Source: Chloracidobacterium validum
GTDB lineage: Bacteria > Acidobacteriota > Blastocatellia > Chloracidobacteriales > Chloracidobacteriaceae
NCBI RefSeq assembly: GCF_018304825.1
Contig: NZ_CP072648.1
Location: 913,501-977,500, forward strand
Direction: 5' to 3'
Length of the DNA: 64,000 nt
The notes under the pieces are model-generated. The model had not been told where the DNA came from, searched no databases, and saw only the letters and a list, made by a program, of their open reading frames with translations. The position numbers and the translations under genes are program-made. Positions 44,353 to 52,190 of this stretch are shown piece after piece (within the stretch, counting starts at the first letter, position 1; each line of letters begins with the position of its first letter).

Positions 44353-47300
44353 TTGGAACGGCTTCTTTCCAAGCAGTGGCGCGGTTGGGGGCGGCGAGCC
44401 ATCCTCTGGTTGGGATGGCTGTTGGCTGGCAGTTTGGTTTCGGCCGCCGCCAATGTCCGTGAAGCCCTACCGACACTACGCCCGGCCCTGCGCGTTTTTA
44501 CGGATCGCGACGGCCTGCCCCAAAATACCGTTGGGGCCATGACCTGGGATCGCCAGGGACGCCTATGGGTGGGAACACAGGATGGACTGGCGTGCTACAA
44601 CGGGCAACGGTGGCGGACCGTGGCGTTTCCCGCCACCGCCAAGTCGCGCAACATCCGCGCCCTGCTGGCGACTGCCGACGATGCCCTGTGGGTCGGCACA
44701 CTCGATGGTGTGCTGCGTCTCCAGGCTGGCCAGTGGACGAGCTTTGGGCCGCACGAGGCGGCCGAAACCGGCAAGTTTCCAGGCCGTGAAGTGTACGCCT
44801 TACTTGAGGAAGCCACGCCACAGGGGCCGGTCGTGTGGGCCGGTGGCGATGGTGGCGTGGCGCGCTTCAGCGGCGGCCGCTGGGAGGCGGTCCCTATCCG
44901 GGCCAGCCTCCCCAGCGTGACGGTAAAGTGTCTCGCCCGCACGGTAGATGCCGCCGGGCAAACGGTGCTCTGGATTGGAACCACCAACCGCGGTCTGGTG
45001 CGCCAAGTGGGTGATGAAGCGCGTGTGCTCGGTCTCGACACCGGCCTTCCGGGCGAGTACATCACCTGCCTGCTGGCTGTCCAAAGCGCCGATGGTCAGC
45101 CGCAGGTGTGGGGTGGCACGCAAGGGGGCGGCGTGTTTCAACTGGATGGGCAAGGTGCCGTGCTTCAGCGGTTTGACCCGAAAACCTCGCCGCTGCCCAA
45201 CGGACGGATTCAGTGCCTGGCTCAGTCGGTCGCGCCGGATGGGGCGCGTCACCTGTGGATTGGAATGGATGGGAGCGGTGTCGCCTGCTACACGGGACGT
45301 GGCTGGCAGGTTTACACGCCAAAGCAGGGGCTTCCCGCCGAGCGAGTTTTTTCACTGCTCCAAGAAACCGGCGATGTGACACCCGCTGTCTGGATTGGCA
45401 CCGGCGGCGGCGGTTTGGCGCGCTGTGATCTCGAAGGCTGGCAGTCCCTGACGGTCAGCGAAGGATTGCCAGACCGCCGGGTGTATGCCTTTCTCGAATC
45501 GGCGGGGCGCAATGGCAAGCGCTGTTTCTGGATTGGAACGTCGGGCGGACTCCTCCGCGCCGAGGCTGGCCAGCTTCAAACCTTTACCCGCAAAGATGGC
45601 TTGCCCGGCGATACCGTGCTGAGTCTGGCCGAGACCCGCGCCCCAGACGGCGCGTCAATCATCTGGGCCGGGTGCGACGGCGGACTGGCCAAGTGGGTTG
45701 GCAACCGCTGGCAAGCCGAGCCAACCCCATGCGATGGCAAGTATGGAACCGTCTATTTTTCATTGGCCGTGACCAACCATCCAACCGGACAACCCATCCT
45801 CTGGGCTTTTACCTATGATGGTGTCCAGTATCTCGAAAACGGACGGTGGCAACGGGTGACACTGCCCGGATTTGAAGAAAAACATATTCCAACGTCGGTG
45901 ATGCGCGATCCTCTGCGACCAGATGTGCTGTGGGGCAGCGTCTATGGAATGGGCGTTCTGCGCTATGCCGATGGACAGTGGACACAACTGCCACGCCAGG
46001 GATTACCGACCGATTTGCTGCTTGGCGTCGGCGTCTTTGAGGTCCAGGGTCAACCCCAGCTCTGGGTTGGCACGCAAAGCCAGGGCGTGGTGCGCTATGA
46101 CCCGGAGCGGACTGAGATGCCCTGGACAAACTTTTCTGAGCAGAGCCAACCGCCGCTGCCCAATAATCACGTCTATGGGGTGGTCGTGGATGCGCTCGGA
46201 CGCTTGTATTTCCCCACCAACCGGGGTGTCGCGCAGTGGACGTTCAGCGACGGCAGTCGTCAGCCGACCCAAACCCGCACCTTCACCATGGACTATGGCT
46301 TGCCAAGCAATGAGTGCAACCAGGGAGCGTTTTACCGGGATAGCGCCGGCCGGCTCTGGATTGGCACGGTGGCAGGCGCGGCCGTGTATGATCCAGGCTT
46401 GGAGATCACGCCTCCACTGCGTTCGCTCGTCATGGAGCAGGTGTTTGTCAACGGTCGTCCGGCGCGTCTGGCATTGGGACAGCGCCTCGCTTATGCCGAC
46501 AACAACCTGGCGTTCGAGTACGCCTTGCTTGACTTCACCGAGCCGCAGGCGATCCGCTACCGGGTTCAACTGGACGGCTACGACCGCGCCCCATCCGACT
46601 GGGTGTCCGAAGCCAAAGCGGTTTACACCAACGTTCCCGCCGGAAACTATCGTTTGCGGATTTGGGCGCGTGATGCGCGCGGCCGGGTCGTCGAAATGTC
46701 GCCGCTGGCGTTTGAGGTGCTGTCACCGTGGTGGTTGCGGTGGTGGGCGTGGGTGGGATACGTAGGCTGTGGGGTTGGACTGGTGTACGGCGGGGTGCGG
46801 TGGCGACTGCGGGCGCTGGAGCGCCAAAACGCCGAACTGGAAGCCAAGGTGGCCGAGCGGACGGCGGCGCTGGAAGCGGCCAAGACCGAGGTGGAAGCCC
46901 AGAACCAGGCGTTGGCGGCGGCCAAGACGGAAGTGGAGCGCAAGAACGCGGCGCTGGACGAGAAGGTGGCGGCGCTGGAAGCGTCGCAGCGGCGTGCGGA
47001 TCGGATTTTTTCGGCTCTGGCGGAAGCGCTACCTGGGACGGTGCTGGATGGGAAGTACCGGCTTGGGGAGAAGTTGGGGGCTGGGGGGTATGGGGTGGTG
47101 TTTGCCGGGGAGCACCTTGGGTTGAAGCGGGCGGTGGCGGTGAAGGTGTTCAAGCCGGTAGCCGGGAACGACAGCGCGGAGGCGCTGGAGCGGTTTCGGC
47201 GGGAAGGGGCGTTGGCGGCGCAGATCAAGGATCGGCACGTGGTGGAGGTGGTGGACGCTGGGGTATCGAGCGAGGGGATGGCGTACTTGGTGATGGAGTT

Positions 47301-47985
47301 GCTGGAGGGGTACGCGCTGACGCGGGAGGTGCGGGGTGGGGTGAGCGTGGAGCGTGCGTTGCGGGTGTGTGGGGCGGTGTGTCGTGGGCTGGCGGCGGCG
47401 CATGAGCTGGGGGTGGTGCATCGGGACGTGAAGCCGGAGAATGTGTATGTGGATTGGTCGAGTGGGGAAGAGGTGGTGAAGGTGGTGGATTTTGGGATTG
47501 CGACGGTGGTGGAGCGTGGGAGTGGGGAGGTGTTGGAGACGCTGACGGCGGCTGGGTCGGTGGTTGGGACGCCGGCCTACATTGCGCCGGAGCGGGTGGT
47601 TGGGGGGACGTATGATGGGCGTGCGGATGTGTATGGGGTTGGGGTGATGTTGTACGAGATGGTGTGTGGGGCGGTGCCGTTTGGAGGTGGTGGGGAGAGT
47701 GGGATACGGGTGTTGCTGGCGCACGTGCATGAGGCGGCGGAGGCGCCGGCGGCGCGGGTGGCGGGGTTGGATGAGGAAGTGAGTGCGTATGTGCTGCGGA
47801 TGCTGGCGAAGCGGCCGGAGGAGCGTCCGACGGCGGCGGAGGCGGCGGCTGACCTTGACCGCCTGGCGGACAAAGTACAGGGAACGACGGATGGGAAAGT
47901 CCGTTCCATCGCTGCGCAGTTTCCAACGAAAGCGACTTTGGTGACGACAGACGAAACAAAACCAACCCCAAGTTCACGCGAGTGA
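44353..47985 (+). CDS. Periplasmic propeller/Y_Y_Y sensor Ser/Thr kinase, copy 2
   Basis: Same architecture as the preceding gene: signal peptide (AILWLGWLLAGSLVSAAA), propeller repeats (LWVGTQDGLACYNG, LWIGMDGSGVACY, IGTGGGGLARC), Y_Y_Y domain (IRYRVQLDGYD, PAGNYRLRIWARDARG), membrane helix, coiled coil and kinase with catalytic Asp1025 and DFG at 1046-1048. The sensor halves of the two proteins are clearly diverged, while the helix-to-kinase part is identical in protein sequence. TTG 44353 is chosen because GAGG lies nine bases before it; GTG 44338 is an alternative. The gene starts 22 bases after copy 1 and nine bases separate it from the PH-domain gene, so an operon is likely. The two C-terminal tails differ. 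Confidence 0.9.
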   Translation: MERLLSKQWRGWGRRAILWLGWLLAGSLVSAAANVREALPTLRPALRVFTDRDGLPQNTVGAMTWDRQGRLWVGTQDGLACYNGQRWRTVAFPATAKSRNIRALLATADDALWVGTLDGVLRLQAGQWTSFGPHEAAETGKFPGREVYALLEEATPQGPVVWAGGDGGVARFSGGRWEAVPIRASLPSVTVKCLARTVDAAGQTVLWIGTTNRGLVRQVGDEARVLGLDTGLPGEYITCLLAVQSADGQPQVWGGTQGGGVFQLDGQGAVLQRFDPKTSPLPNGRIQCLAQSVAPDGARHLWIGMDGSGVACYTGRGWQVYTPKQGLPAERVFSLLQETGDVTPAVWIGTGGGGLARCDLEGWQSLTVSEGLPDRRVYAFLESAGRNGKRCFWIGTSGGLLRAEAGQLQTFTRKDGLPGDTVLSLAETRAPDGASIIWAGCDGGLAKWVGNRWQAEPTPCDGKYGTVYFSLAVTNHPTGQPILWAFTYDGVQYLENGRWQRVTLPGFEEKHIPTSVMRDPLRPDVLWGSVYGMGVLRYADGQWTQLPRQGLPTDLLLGVGVFEVQGQPQLWVGTQSQGVVRYDPERTEMPWTNFSEQSQPPLPNNHVYGVVVDALGRLYFPTNRGVAQWTFSDGSRQPTQTRTFTMDYGLPSNECNQGAFYRDSAGRLWIGTVAGAAVYDPGLEITPPLRSLVMEQVFVNGRPARLALGQRLAYADNNLAFEYALLDFTEPQAIRYRVQLDGYDRAPSDWVSEAKAVYTNVPAGNYRLRIWARDARGRVVEMSPLAFEVLSPWWLRWWAWVGYVGCGVGLVYGGVRWRLRALERQNAELEAKVAERTAALEAAKTEVEAQNQALAAAKTEVERKNAALDEKVAALEASQRRADRIFSALAEALPGTVLDGKYRLGEKLGAGGYGVVFAGEHLGLKRAVAVKVFKPVAGNDSAEALERFRREGALAAQIKDRHVVEVVDAGVSSEGMAYLVMELLEGYALTREVRGGVSVERALRVCGAVCRGLAAAHELGVVHRDVKPENVYVDWSSGEEVVKVVDFGIATVVERGSGEVLETLTAAGSVVGTPAYIAPERVVGGTYDGRADVYGVGVMLYEMVCGAVPFGGGGESGIRVLLAHVHEAAEAPAARVAGLDEEVSAYVLRMLAKRPEERPTAAEAAADLDRLADKVQGTTDGKVRSIAAQFPTKATLVTTDETKPTPSSRE
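46726..47873 (+). repeat. 1,148-bp direct repeat, copy 2
   Basis: Partner of 43053-44200. The five differing positions here are 46758 (A), 47031 (A), 47359 (T), 47716 (C) and 47850 (T). Each changes a codon to a synonym for Gly, Leu, Leu, Leu and Ala. The identity ends exactly where the kinase domain ends, before the unrelated tails. Confidence 0.95.
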
Positions 47986-47994
47986 GGTGGTCGC

Positions 47995-48639
47995 ATGCCA
48001 GATTCCATGCCTGAAACGGCTACACTTGAAGCGCCGTCAAACAACCAGCCCGAAACCACCCTGCCGCCTTCGCTCGTATCACAAGCCGCGCCGGTCGTGG
48101 ATGAGCCAATGCGTCTGGAACCGGATGTCATCGCTTTGTGGCGGCTCAATGGTGGAATTGAGTGGGCCATGCTGCTCGGACTTGCCTTTGTGGCGATAAC
48201 CATCGGCAGCATCATCTTGTCGCTGGGCATGTGGTTCTGGCTGCTTCTGGCCGCCTGGGTTGTCATGGCGCTACTGGCGGTTGTCCAGACGATTTGGTAT
48301 CCACCTCTAGCCTACCGGCACTATGCCTACCGCATTGCCGAGCGCGTCATTGAGGTACGCCACGGGGTGTGGTTTCGTGAAAGTCGCCTTGTGCCACTGT
48401 CACGCATCCAACACGTTGATCTTCGGCAGGGACTGTTTGAGCGGTCATACGGCCTGGCAACGCTCGTTTTTCACACTGCCGGCATGCATGAGTCGAGCAC
48501 CGTTTTGCCCGGACTGGCCCTGGCGACCGCGACCGACCTCCGCGATCGATTGATGGCGCAGATTCACGGCGGCCGTCCGCTTCGCCGTGAATCACCACAC
48601 CCTGGCGAAGCCGTATCTGAGGCCGGGCATGGCGGCTGA
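47995..48639 (+). CDS. PH-domain (bPH2) membrane protein, YdbS type
   Basis: After a Pro-rich N-terminal tail of about 45 residues come two membrane helices (about 57-100: MLLGLAFVAITIGSIIL and MWFWLLLAAWVVMALLAVV) and one bacterial PH domain: AYRIAERVIEVRHGVWFRESRLVPLSRIQHVDLRQGLFERSYGLATLVFHTAG (in parts). GTGAGG upstream supports the ATG. YdbS/YdbT pairs are linked in Bacillus to resistance against antimicrobial compounds. The gene follows the second kinase by nine bases and overlaps the next gene by 11, so it may be part of the kinase operon; a functional link is inference. Confidence 0.88.
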   Translation: MPDSMPETATLEAPSNNQPETTLPPSLVSQAAPVVDEPMRLEPDVIALWRLNGGIEWAMLLGLAFVAITIGSIILSLGMWFWLLLAAWVVMALLAVVQTIWYPPLAYRHYAYRIAERVIEVRHGVWFRESRLVPLSRIQHVDLRQGLFERSYGLATLVFHTAGMHESSTVLPGLALATATDLRDRLMAQIHGGRPLRRESPHPGEAVSEAGHGG

Positions 48640-50134
48640 AGCCAATTCGTTGTCCGCCGGCCGCTTGGCGGGACGGCTGCATCCGTGGACGCTGGCATTC
48701 GGCCTCCTGGCCGTGGCGCGGCAAATGCTCATTCCGCTGCTGTACTGGGTCTTTTCCGGTTTTGGGTTCTTCGGCACATTGCTGGTTCTGGTCTTTGGCG
48801 TGCCAAACCTGCTGTTGGTGGTCGCGCGGTACTGGAGCTTCCGTTACCGCGTGGAAGCCGAAGAACTCGTCGTCGAGCAGGGCATCCTGCGCCGTCAGGA
48901 GCGGCATATCCCGCTAGCCAACATCCAGGAGATTCGGCTGGAGCAAAATCTCATCCAGCGTCAACTTGGTGTAGCGCGGGCCGACATCGAGACTTCTACT
49001 GGTGGTGGCATTGAGGCCTCCCTGGCCGTGCTTTCGGTGGGCGATATTGCGCGGTTGCGTCAGCGGGTGTTCGGTCACCGCCCGGTGGCAGCCGTGGAAG
49101 CGCAGACGGGCGCGGATGAAGTGCCGATTGTTGCCGTAGGCCCCCGCGAACTGCTCTTGGCCGGACTGACCTCAAACGGCGTTTTTACGTTGTTTATTGT
49201 GCTGGGTGCGCTGACGCGGTTTGCCGAAGAATGGCTCCCTGAAACGGCGCGCCGGTTGGTGTGGCAGGGACTTGAAAACCTGGCGGTGACGCTCGGCGGC
49301 CGGAGCTGGATGACGGTCTTGGCACTGCTGGTGGGGGTGGTCGGCGGGTTGCTGGTGGTTAGTACGGTAGTTTCCAGCTTGCTCTCGCTTGCGCGATTTT
49401 ACGATTTTCGGCTGACCCAACACGGAACCGCCTTGCGGCGCACCTATGGACTGTTGACACGCCATGTCAGCAACTTGTCACCGGCGCGTATTCAGTTGAT
49501 TGCCATCGAGCAAACGCTGGTGCGGCGCTTCTTTGGCTGGGCTGCGCTGCGCGTGGATGTGGCCGGCGTTGCCTACGAACGCGACGAAGAGCAGCAGGGG
49601 CGGGGACTGCTGGCTCCGCTGCTGGAGCGCGGCGCGGCCGAACGCTTGCTCCCACGGTTTTTGAACGACTGTGACCTCGACCCACAGGCTTGGCAGCCGG
49701 TGTCACCGCTGGCGATTCGACGCGGTATCTGGCGTCGGTCGGCCTGGCTGGTGGCGCTGACGGCCGGTGCGCTGTGGTGGTCGGGCCTGCCCTATGGGCT
49801 GTGGCCGTTGACGCTCTTCCCGGTCATCATTTGGGTGAGTTGGCTGGATTACCGCGCGCGGGGCTACATCGCCGGTGAGGCGTACTGGTTTGTTCGGCAA
49901 GGATGGATCAACCGGGCGACATACGTCATTCCGGTCTGCCAGATTCAGTCGGTAGTCGTTGCCCAAACCCCTTTTGATTGGCGGTTGGGCCTGGCAACGC
50001 TCATCCTGGATACCGCCGGACAGACGCCAGTGGTCATTCGGGATGTCCCAGTCGCTGAAGCCGAGGCGCTCGGCCGTCAAACGGTGTCTCGGGCTGAAAC
50101 TGCCGCACTGGAGATGACACCGAGTGGTGGATAG
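48629..50134 (+). CDS. Multi-PH-domain membrane protein, YdbT type
   Basis: Contains bPH2 modules in series, separated by paired membrane helices: YRVEAEELVVEQGILRRQERHIPLANIQEIRLEQNL, then LARFYDFRLTQHGTALRRTYGLLTRHVSNLSPARIQLIAIEQTLV, then AYWFVRQGWINRATYVIPVCQIQSVVV (each cited in part as landmark). About six membrane helices. The ATG at 48629, with GAGG six bases before it, is preferred over GTG 48587. It overlaps the stop of the YdbS-type gene by 11 bases. The two proteins are expected to form one membrane complex. A weak hairpin with a short T-run at 50164-50185 may end the operon. Confidence 0.88.
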   Translation: MAAEANSLSAGRLAGRLHPWTLAFGLLAVARQMLIPLLYWVFSGFGFFGTLLVLVFGVPNLLLVVARYWSFRYRVEAEELVVEQGILRRQERHIPLANIQEIRLEQNLIQRQLGVARADIETSTGGGIEASLAVLSVGDIARLRQRVFGHRPVAAVEAQTGADEVPIVAVGPRELLLAGLTSNGVFTLFIVLGALTRFAEEWLPETARRLVWQGLENLAVTLGGRSWMTVLALLVGVVGGLLVVSTVVSSLLSLARFYDFRLTQHGTALRRTYGLLTRHVSNLSPARIQLIAIEQTLVRRFFGWAALRVDVAGVAYERDEEQQGRGLLAPLLERGAAERLLPRFLNDCDLDPQAWQPVSPLAIRRGIWRRSAWLVALTAGALWWSGLPYGLWPLTLFPVIIWVSWLDYRARGYIAGEAYWFVRQGWINRATYVIPVCQIQSVVVAQTPFDWRLGLATLILDTAGQTPVVIRDVPVAEAEALGRQTVSRAETAALEMTPSGG

Positions 50135-50163
50135 CTGCGGATGATTGAAAGCGATCGGGCCCG

Positions 50164-50185
50164 AAGACCACCTTGGGTCTTGTTT
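50164..50185 (+). terminator. Possible weak terminator after the YdbT-type gene
   Basis: AAGACC (50164-50169) pairs with GGTCTT (50176-50181) around a 6-base loop, followed by GTTT. The stem is short. It lies 30 bases after the stop codon in a 68-base spacer between convergent genes. Confidence 0.4.
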
Positions 50186-50202
50186 CTGGAAGCTGGGGCC
50201 GT

Positions 50203-50832
50203 TCACCGGCCGTGATCGGGTTCAGGCACGAAATTGTGGAGCACCAGCCGCGGATGCAACGGTCCAAACGTGACAATGTTGAGGCAGCCATGGTGCTGCT
50301 CCAGCCGGACGAGGTATTCATCCGGCAGTCCAAGCGCCCAGCCCAAAATCACGCGGTTGACGCCGGAATGAAGCGCGAGGGCGATGGTCGAGCCGGCATG
50401 TTGGGCGAGCAGGCGCTCGATGGTCGGCAGCACGCGCTGCTTGACGGACTGGAAACTCTCGCCGTTGGGAAAGTGGCAGGTCGCCGGATTCGCGCGCCAG
50501 GCGGTGATGGTTGCCGGAAAGCGTTGGGGAAGCTCATCCACCAAGCAGCCTTCGAGGTCGCCAAAGTTGATTTCGCGCAACGCCGGTAGCGCCACCGGGG
50601 AAAGGTTACGCCCGGTCGCCAGGATGCGCGCGGAATGTTGGGAGCGCGTCAAGTCACTGGCGTAGAGGGCATCAATGGGTTGGTGGCGCAGGTAGCGCGC
50701 GAGGCGTTCGATCTGTTTTACACCTTCATCGGATAACGCCAAGTCGGCCCAGCCATGGCAGCGTGGCTCTGAGCCGTCCGTTGTCTGTCCGTGGCGAATG
50801 ATGAGCAGTCTGGTTTCGGTGGAATAGGTCAT
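50203..50832 (-). CDS. Histidine phosphatase family protein (phosphoglycerate mutase-like)
   Basis: The RHG motif is at residues 13-15 (LLIIRHGQTTDG), the phosphorylated histidine being His14; ALHSGVNRVILG supplies the second active-site histidine. YASDLTRSQHSARIL and the REINFGDLEG segment are typical of the GpmB/CobC group. Length 209 is usual. Substrates in this group range from phosphoglycerate to alpha-ribazole phosphate; with no cobalamin genes nearby the substrate is not assigned. It follows the acetyltransferase gene by 17 bases on the same strand. Confidence 0.9.
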   Translation of the reverse strand: MTYSTETRLLIIRHGQTTDGSEPRCHGWADLALSDEGVKQIERLARYLRHQPIDALYASDLTRSQHSARILATGRNLSPVALPALREINFGDLEGCLVDELPQRFPATITAWRANPATCHFPNGESFQSVKQRVLPTIERLLAQHAGSTIALALHSGVNRVILGWALGLPDEYLVRLEQHHGCLNIVTFGPLHPRLVLHNFVPEPDHGR

Positions 50833-50849
50833 GAACGTTGTGAGCGCAG

Positions 50850-51377
50850 TCAGTTGCTTTCTGATGAGATGATTGCTTGAGCGGGCTGCGGACTGGGACG
50901 CACCATCTCGACATGGGGAATCCCATCTTCATCATAGGGTTCGGACACCGTCCGGTAGCCGAACGCGCCGTAAAACCGCTCTAGGTACTGCTGCGCCGAG
51001 ATGCGATTGGCCTGTCCCGGATACAGCCGGTCGTGCAGGTCCAGCGCCTGCCGGAGTAGCGCCCTGCCGAAGCCTTGTCCGCGTCCGGCCGCCGGGGTAA
51101 TCACCCGCCCAATAGACGGTTCAGCGTATTTGATACCCGGTTCGACGAGCCGACAGTAAGCAACCAGTGTGCGTCCATCTGGCGTTCGTCGCCACCCCAT
51201 GACGTGGTGGGCATGGCGGTCAACGCCATCGGCATCCTGATAGGCACACTGCTGTTCAACGACAAACACGGCCAGGCGAGCCTGAACAATGTCGTACAGC
51301 TCGTCGAGCGTCAGTTCGGCAAAGCGGGCCGTCTGCCACTCAAGTGGCGGCATCGGGGGCGTAGGTTCTGGTGTCAT
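50850..51377 (-). CDS. GNAT family N-acetyltransferase, ElaA type
   Basis: Family landmarks are LDELYDIVQARLAVFVVEQQC at the start (quoted in part), VAYCRLVEPG, the acetyl-CoA loop GRVITPAAGRGQGFGRALLRQAL and ISAQQYLERFYGAFGYRTVSEPYDEDGIPHVEM. These match the ElaA group of GNAT acyltransferases, whose substrate is unknown. The ATG at 51377 is taken; upstream residues up to 51461 have no homology to the family and would run over the TetR operator region. Confidence 0.88.
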   Translation of the reverse strand: MTPEPTPPMPPLEWQTARFAELTLDELYDIVQARLAVFVVEQQCAYQDADGVDRHAHHVMGWRRTPDGRTLVAYCRLVEPGIKYAEPSIGRVITPAAGRGQGFGRALLRQALDLHDRLYPGQANRISAQQYLERFYGAFGYRTVSEPYDEDGIPHVEMVRPSPQPAQAIISSESN

Positions 51378-51427
51378 AGGTGGAAAACTAGCTTGTTGGC
51401 AGTTGAGACGCCAGTGTAGTGTTGGTG

Positions 51428-51445
51428 AGTAAGTGAATACTAACT
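51428..51445 (+). promoter_or_regulatory. Putative TetR-family operator
   Basis: AGTAAGT (51428-51434) and ACTAACT (51439-51445) form an inverted repeat with one mismatch around GAAT. The motif lies 34 bases before the TetR start codon, in the divergent spacer. The form AGTxAGTGAATACTxACT is common for AcrR-like repressors of efflux genes. Binding by the adjacent regulator is inferred. Confidence 0.6.
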
Positions 51446-51479
51446 TTGTGGGTAAACGCACACAGTACGCTCTGTCACC

Positions 51480-52190
51480 ATGACCAGCTCCCTGCCAACC
51501 GCTTCACCTCGGTCACTTCTGGCCCGCGCCCCGCGGCGCATGTCAGGCGAAGACCGGCGACAACAAATCGTCCGGGTAGCCATGCAGCGCTTTTCTGAAA
51601 AGGGTTTCAACGGCGTGACCACCAAGGAAATTGCGGCTGCGGCCGGCGTAAGCGAGGCCATCATTTTCCGGCACTTTGCCACCAAGCAAGACCTGTATGC
51701 CGCCATCCTCGACCAGAAAATGAAAGACGCCGATGCGGCAACGTTCTGGGCGTGCATGCGCGAGCTGGCTGCGGAACGCGATGACCGGCGCTTTTTTGAG
51801 GCGATCATGAGGCACGTCATCGAACGCCACCGCGCTGATTACTCCTTTCAGCGGTTGTTGTTTTTTAGCGCGCTTGAAGGTCATGAGCTGTCGGAGATGT
51901 TTTTCCGGCTGTATGTGCGCGATATTTTTGACTTTTTGGGTGATTACATTGAAACCCGCATCCGCGAGGGCGCGTTTCGGGAAGTGAACCCGCAGGCCGC
52001 CGCGCGTTCACTATTTGCCATGCCGTTTCTTCAGACCATGTTCGAGCAACTTCACGGCGATGCGACCGTTACCGGATCGCCGGAAGCGCTGGCGCGCGCT
52101 TACACCGCTATTTTCCTCGACGGTGTGCGGCAGCCGGTGGCCGATGTGGCCGAAACGTCATCCCCGGTAAGAAAGGTGAGAACGTCATGA
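51480..52190 (+). CDS. TetR/AcrR family transcriptional regulator
   Basis: N-terminal helix-turn-helix at about residues 25-72: RRQQIVRVAMQRFSEKGFNGVTTKEIAAAAGVSEAIIFRHFATKQDLY (seen in full, quoted as the defining region in pieces: GFNGVTTKEIAAAAGVSE and IIFRHFATKQDLY). The C-terminal ligand-binding half is helical and Phe-rich. A start at Met21 (51540) would remove a Ser/Pro-rich tail and is an alternative. The stop overlaps the adaptor start (ATGA), so the repressor heads the efflux operon it probably controls. Confidence 0.92.
   Translation: MTSSLPTASPRSLLARAPRRMSGEDRRQQIVRVAMQRFSEKGFNGVTTKEIAAAAGVSEAIIFRHFATKQDLYAAILDQKMKDADAATFWACMRELAAERDDRRFFEAIMRHVIERHRADYSFQRLLFFSALEGHELSEMFFRLYVRDIFDFLGDYIETRIREGAFREVNPQAAARSLFAMPFLQTMFEQLHGDATVTGSPEALARAYTAIFLDGVRQPVADVAETSSPVRKVRTS

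Noticed and set aside
42732-44540. Long minus-strand open frame (602 codons) opposite the first propeller-kinase gene, with a similar one at 47029-47730
   Set aside because: Its product is His/Pro/Arg-rich low-complexity sequence produced by the G-rich coding strand, which leaves few stop codons on the opposite strand. The plus-strand kinase motifs are unambiguous.
43053-47873. Mobile element or diversity-generating retroelement as explanation of the 1.15-kb repeat
   Set aside because: There is no transposase, reverse transcriptase, inverted ends or target duplication, and the five differences are silent and not concentrated at adenines.
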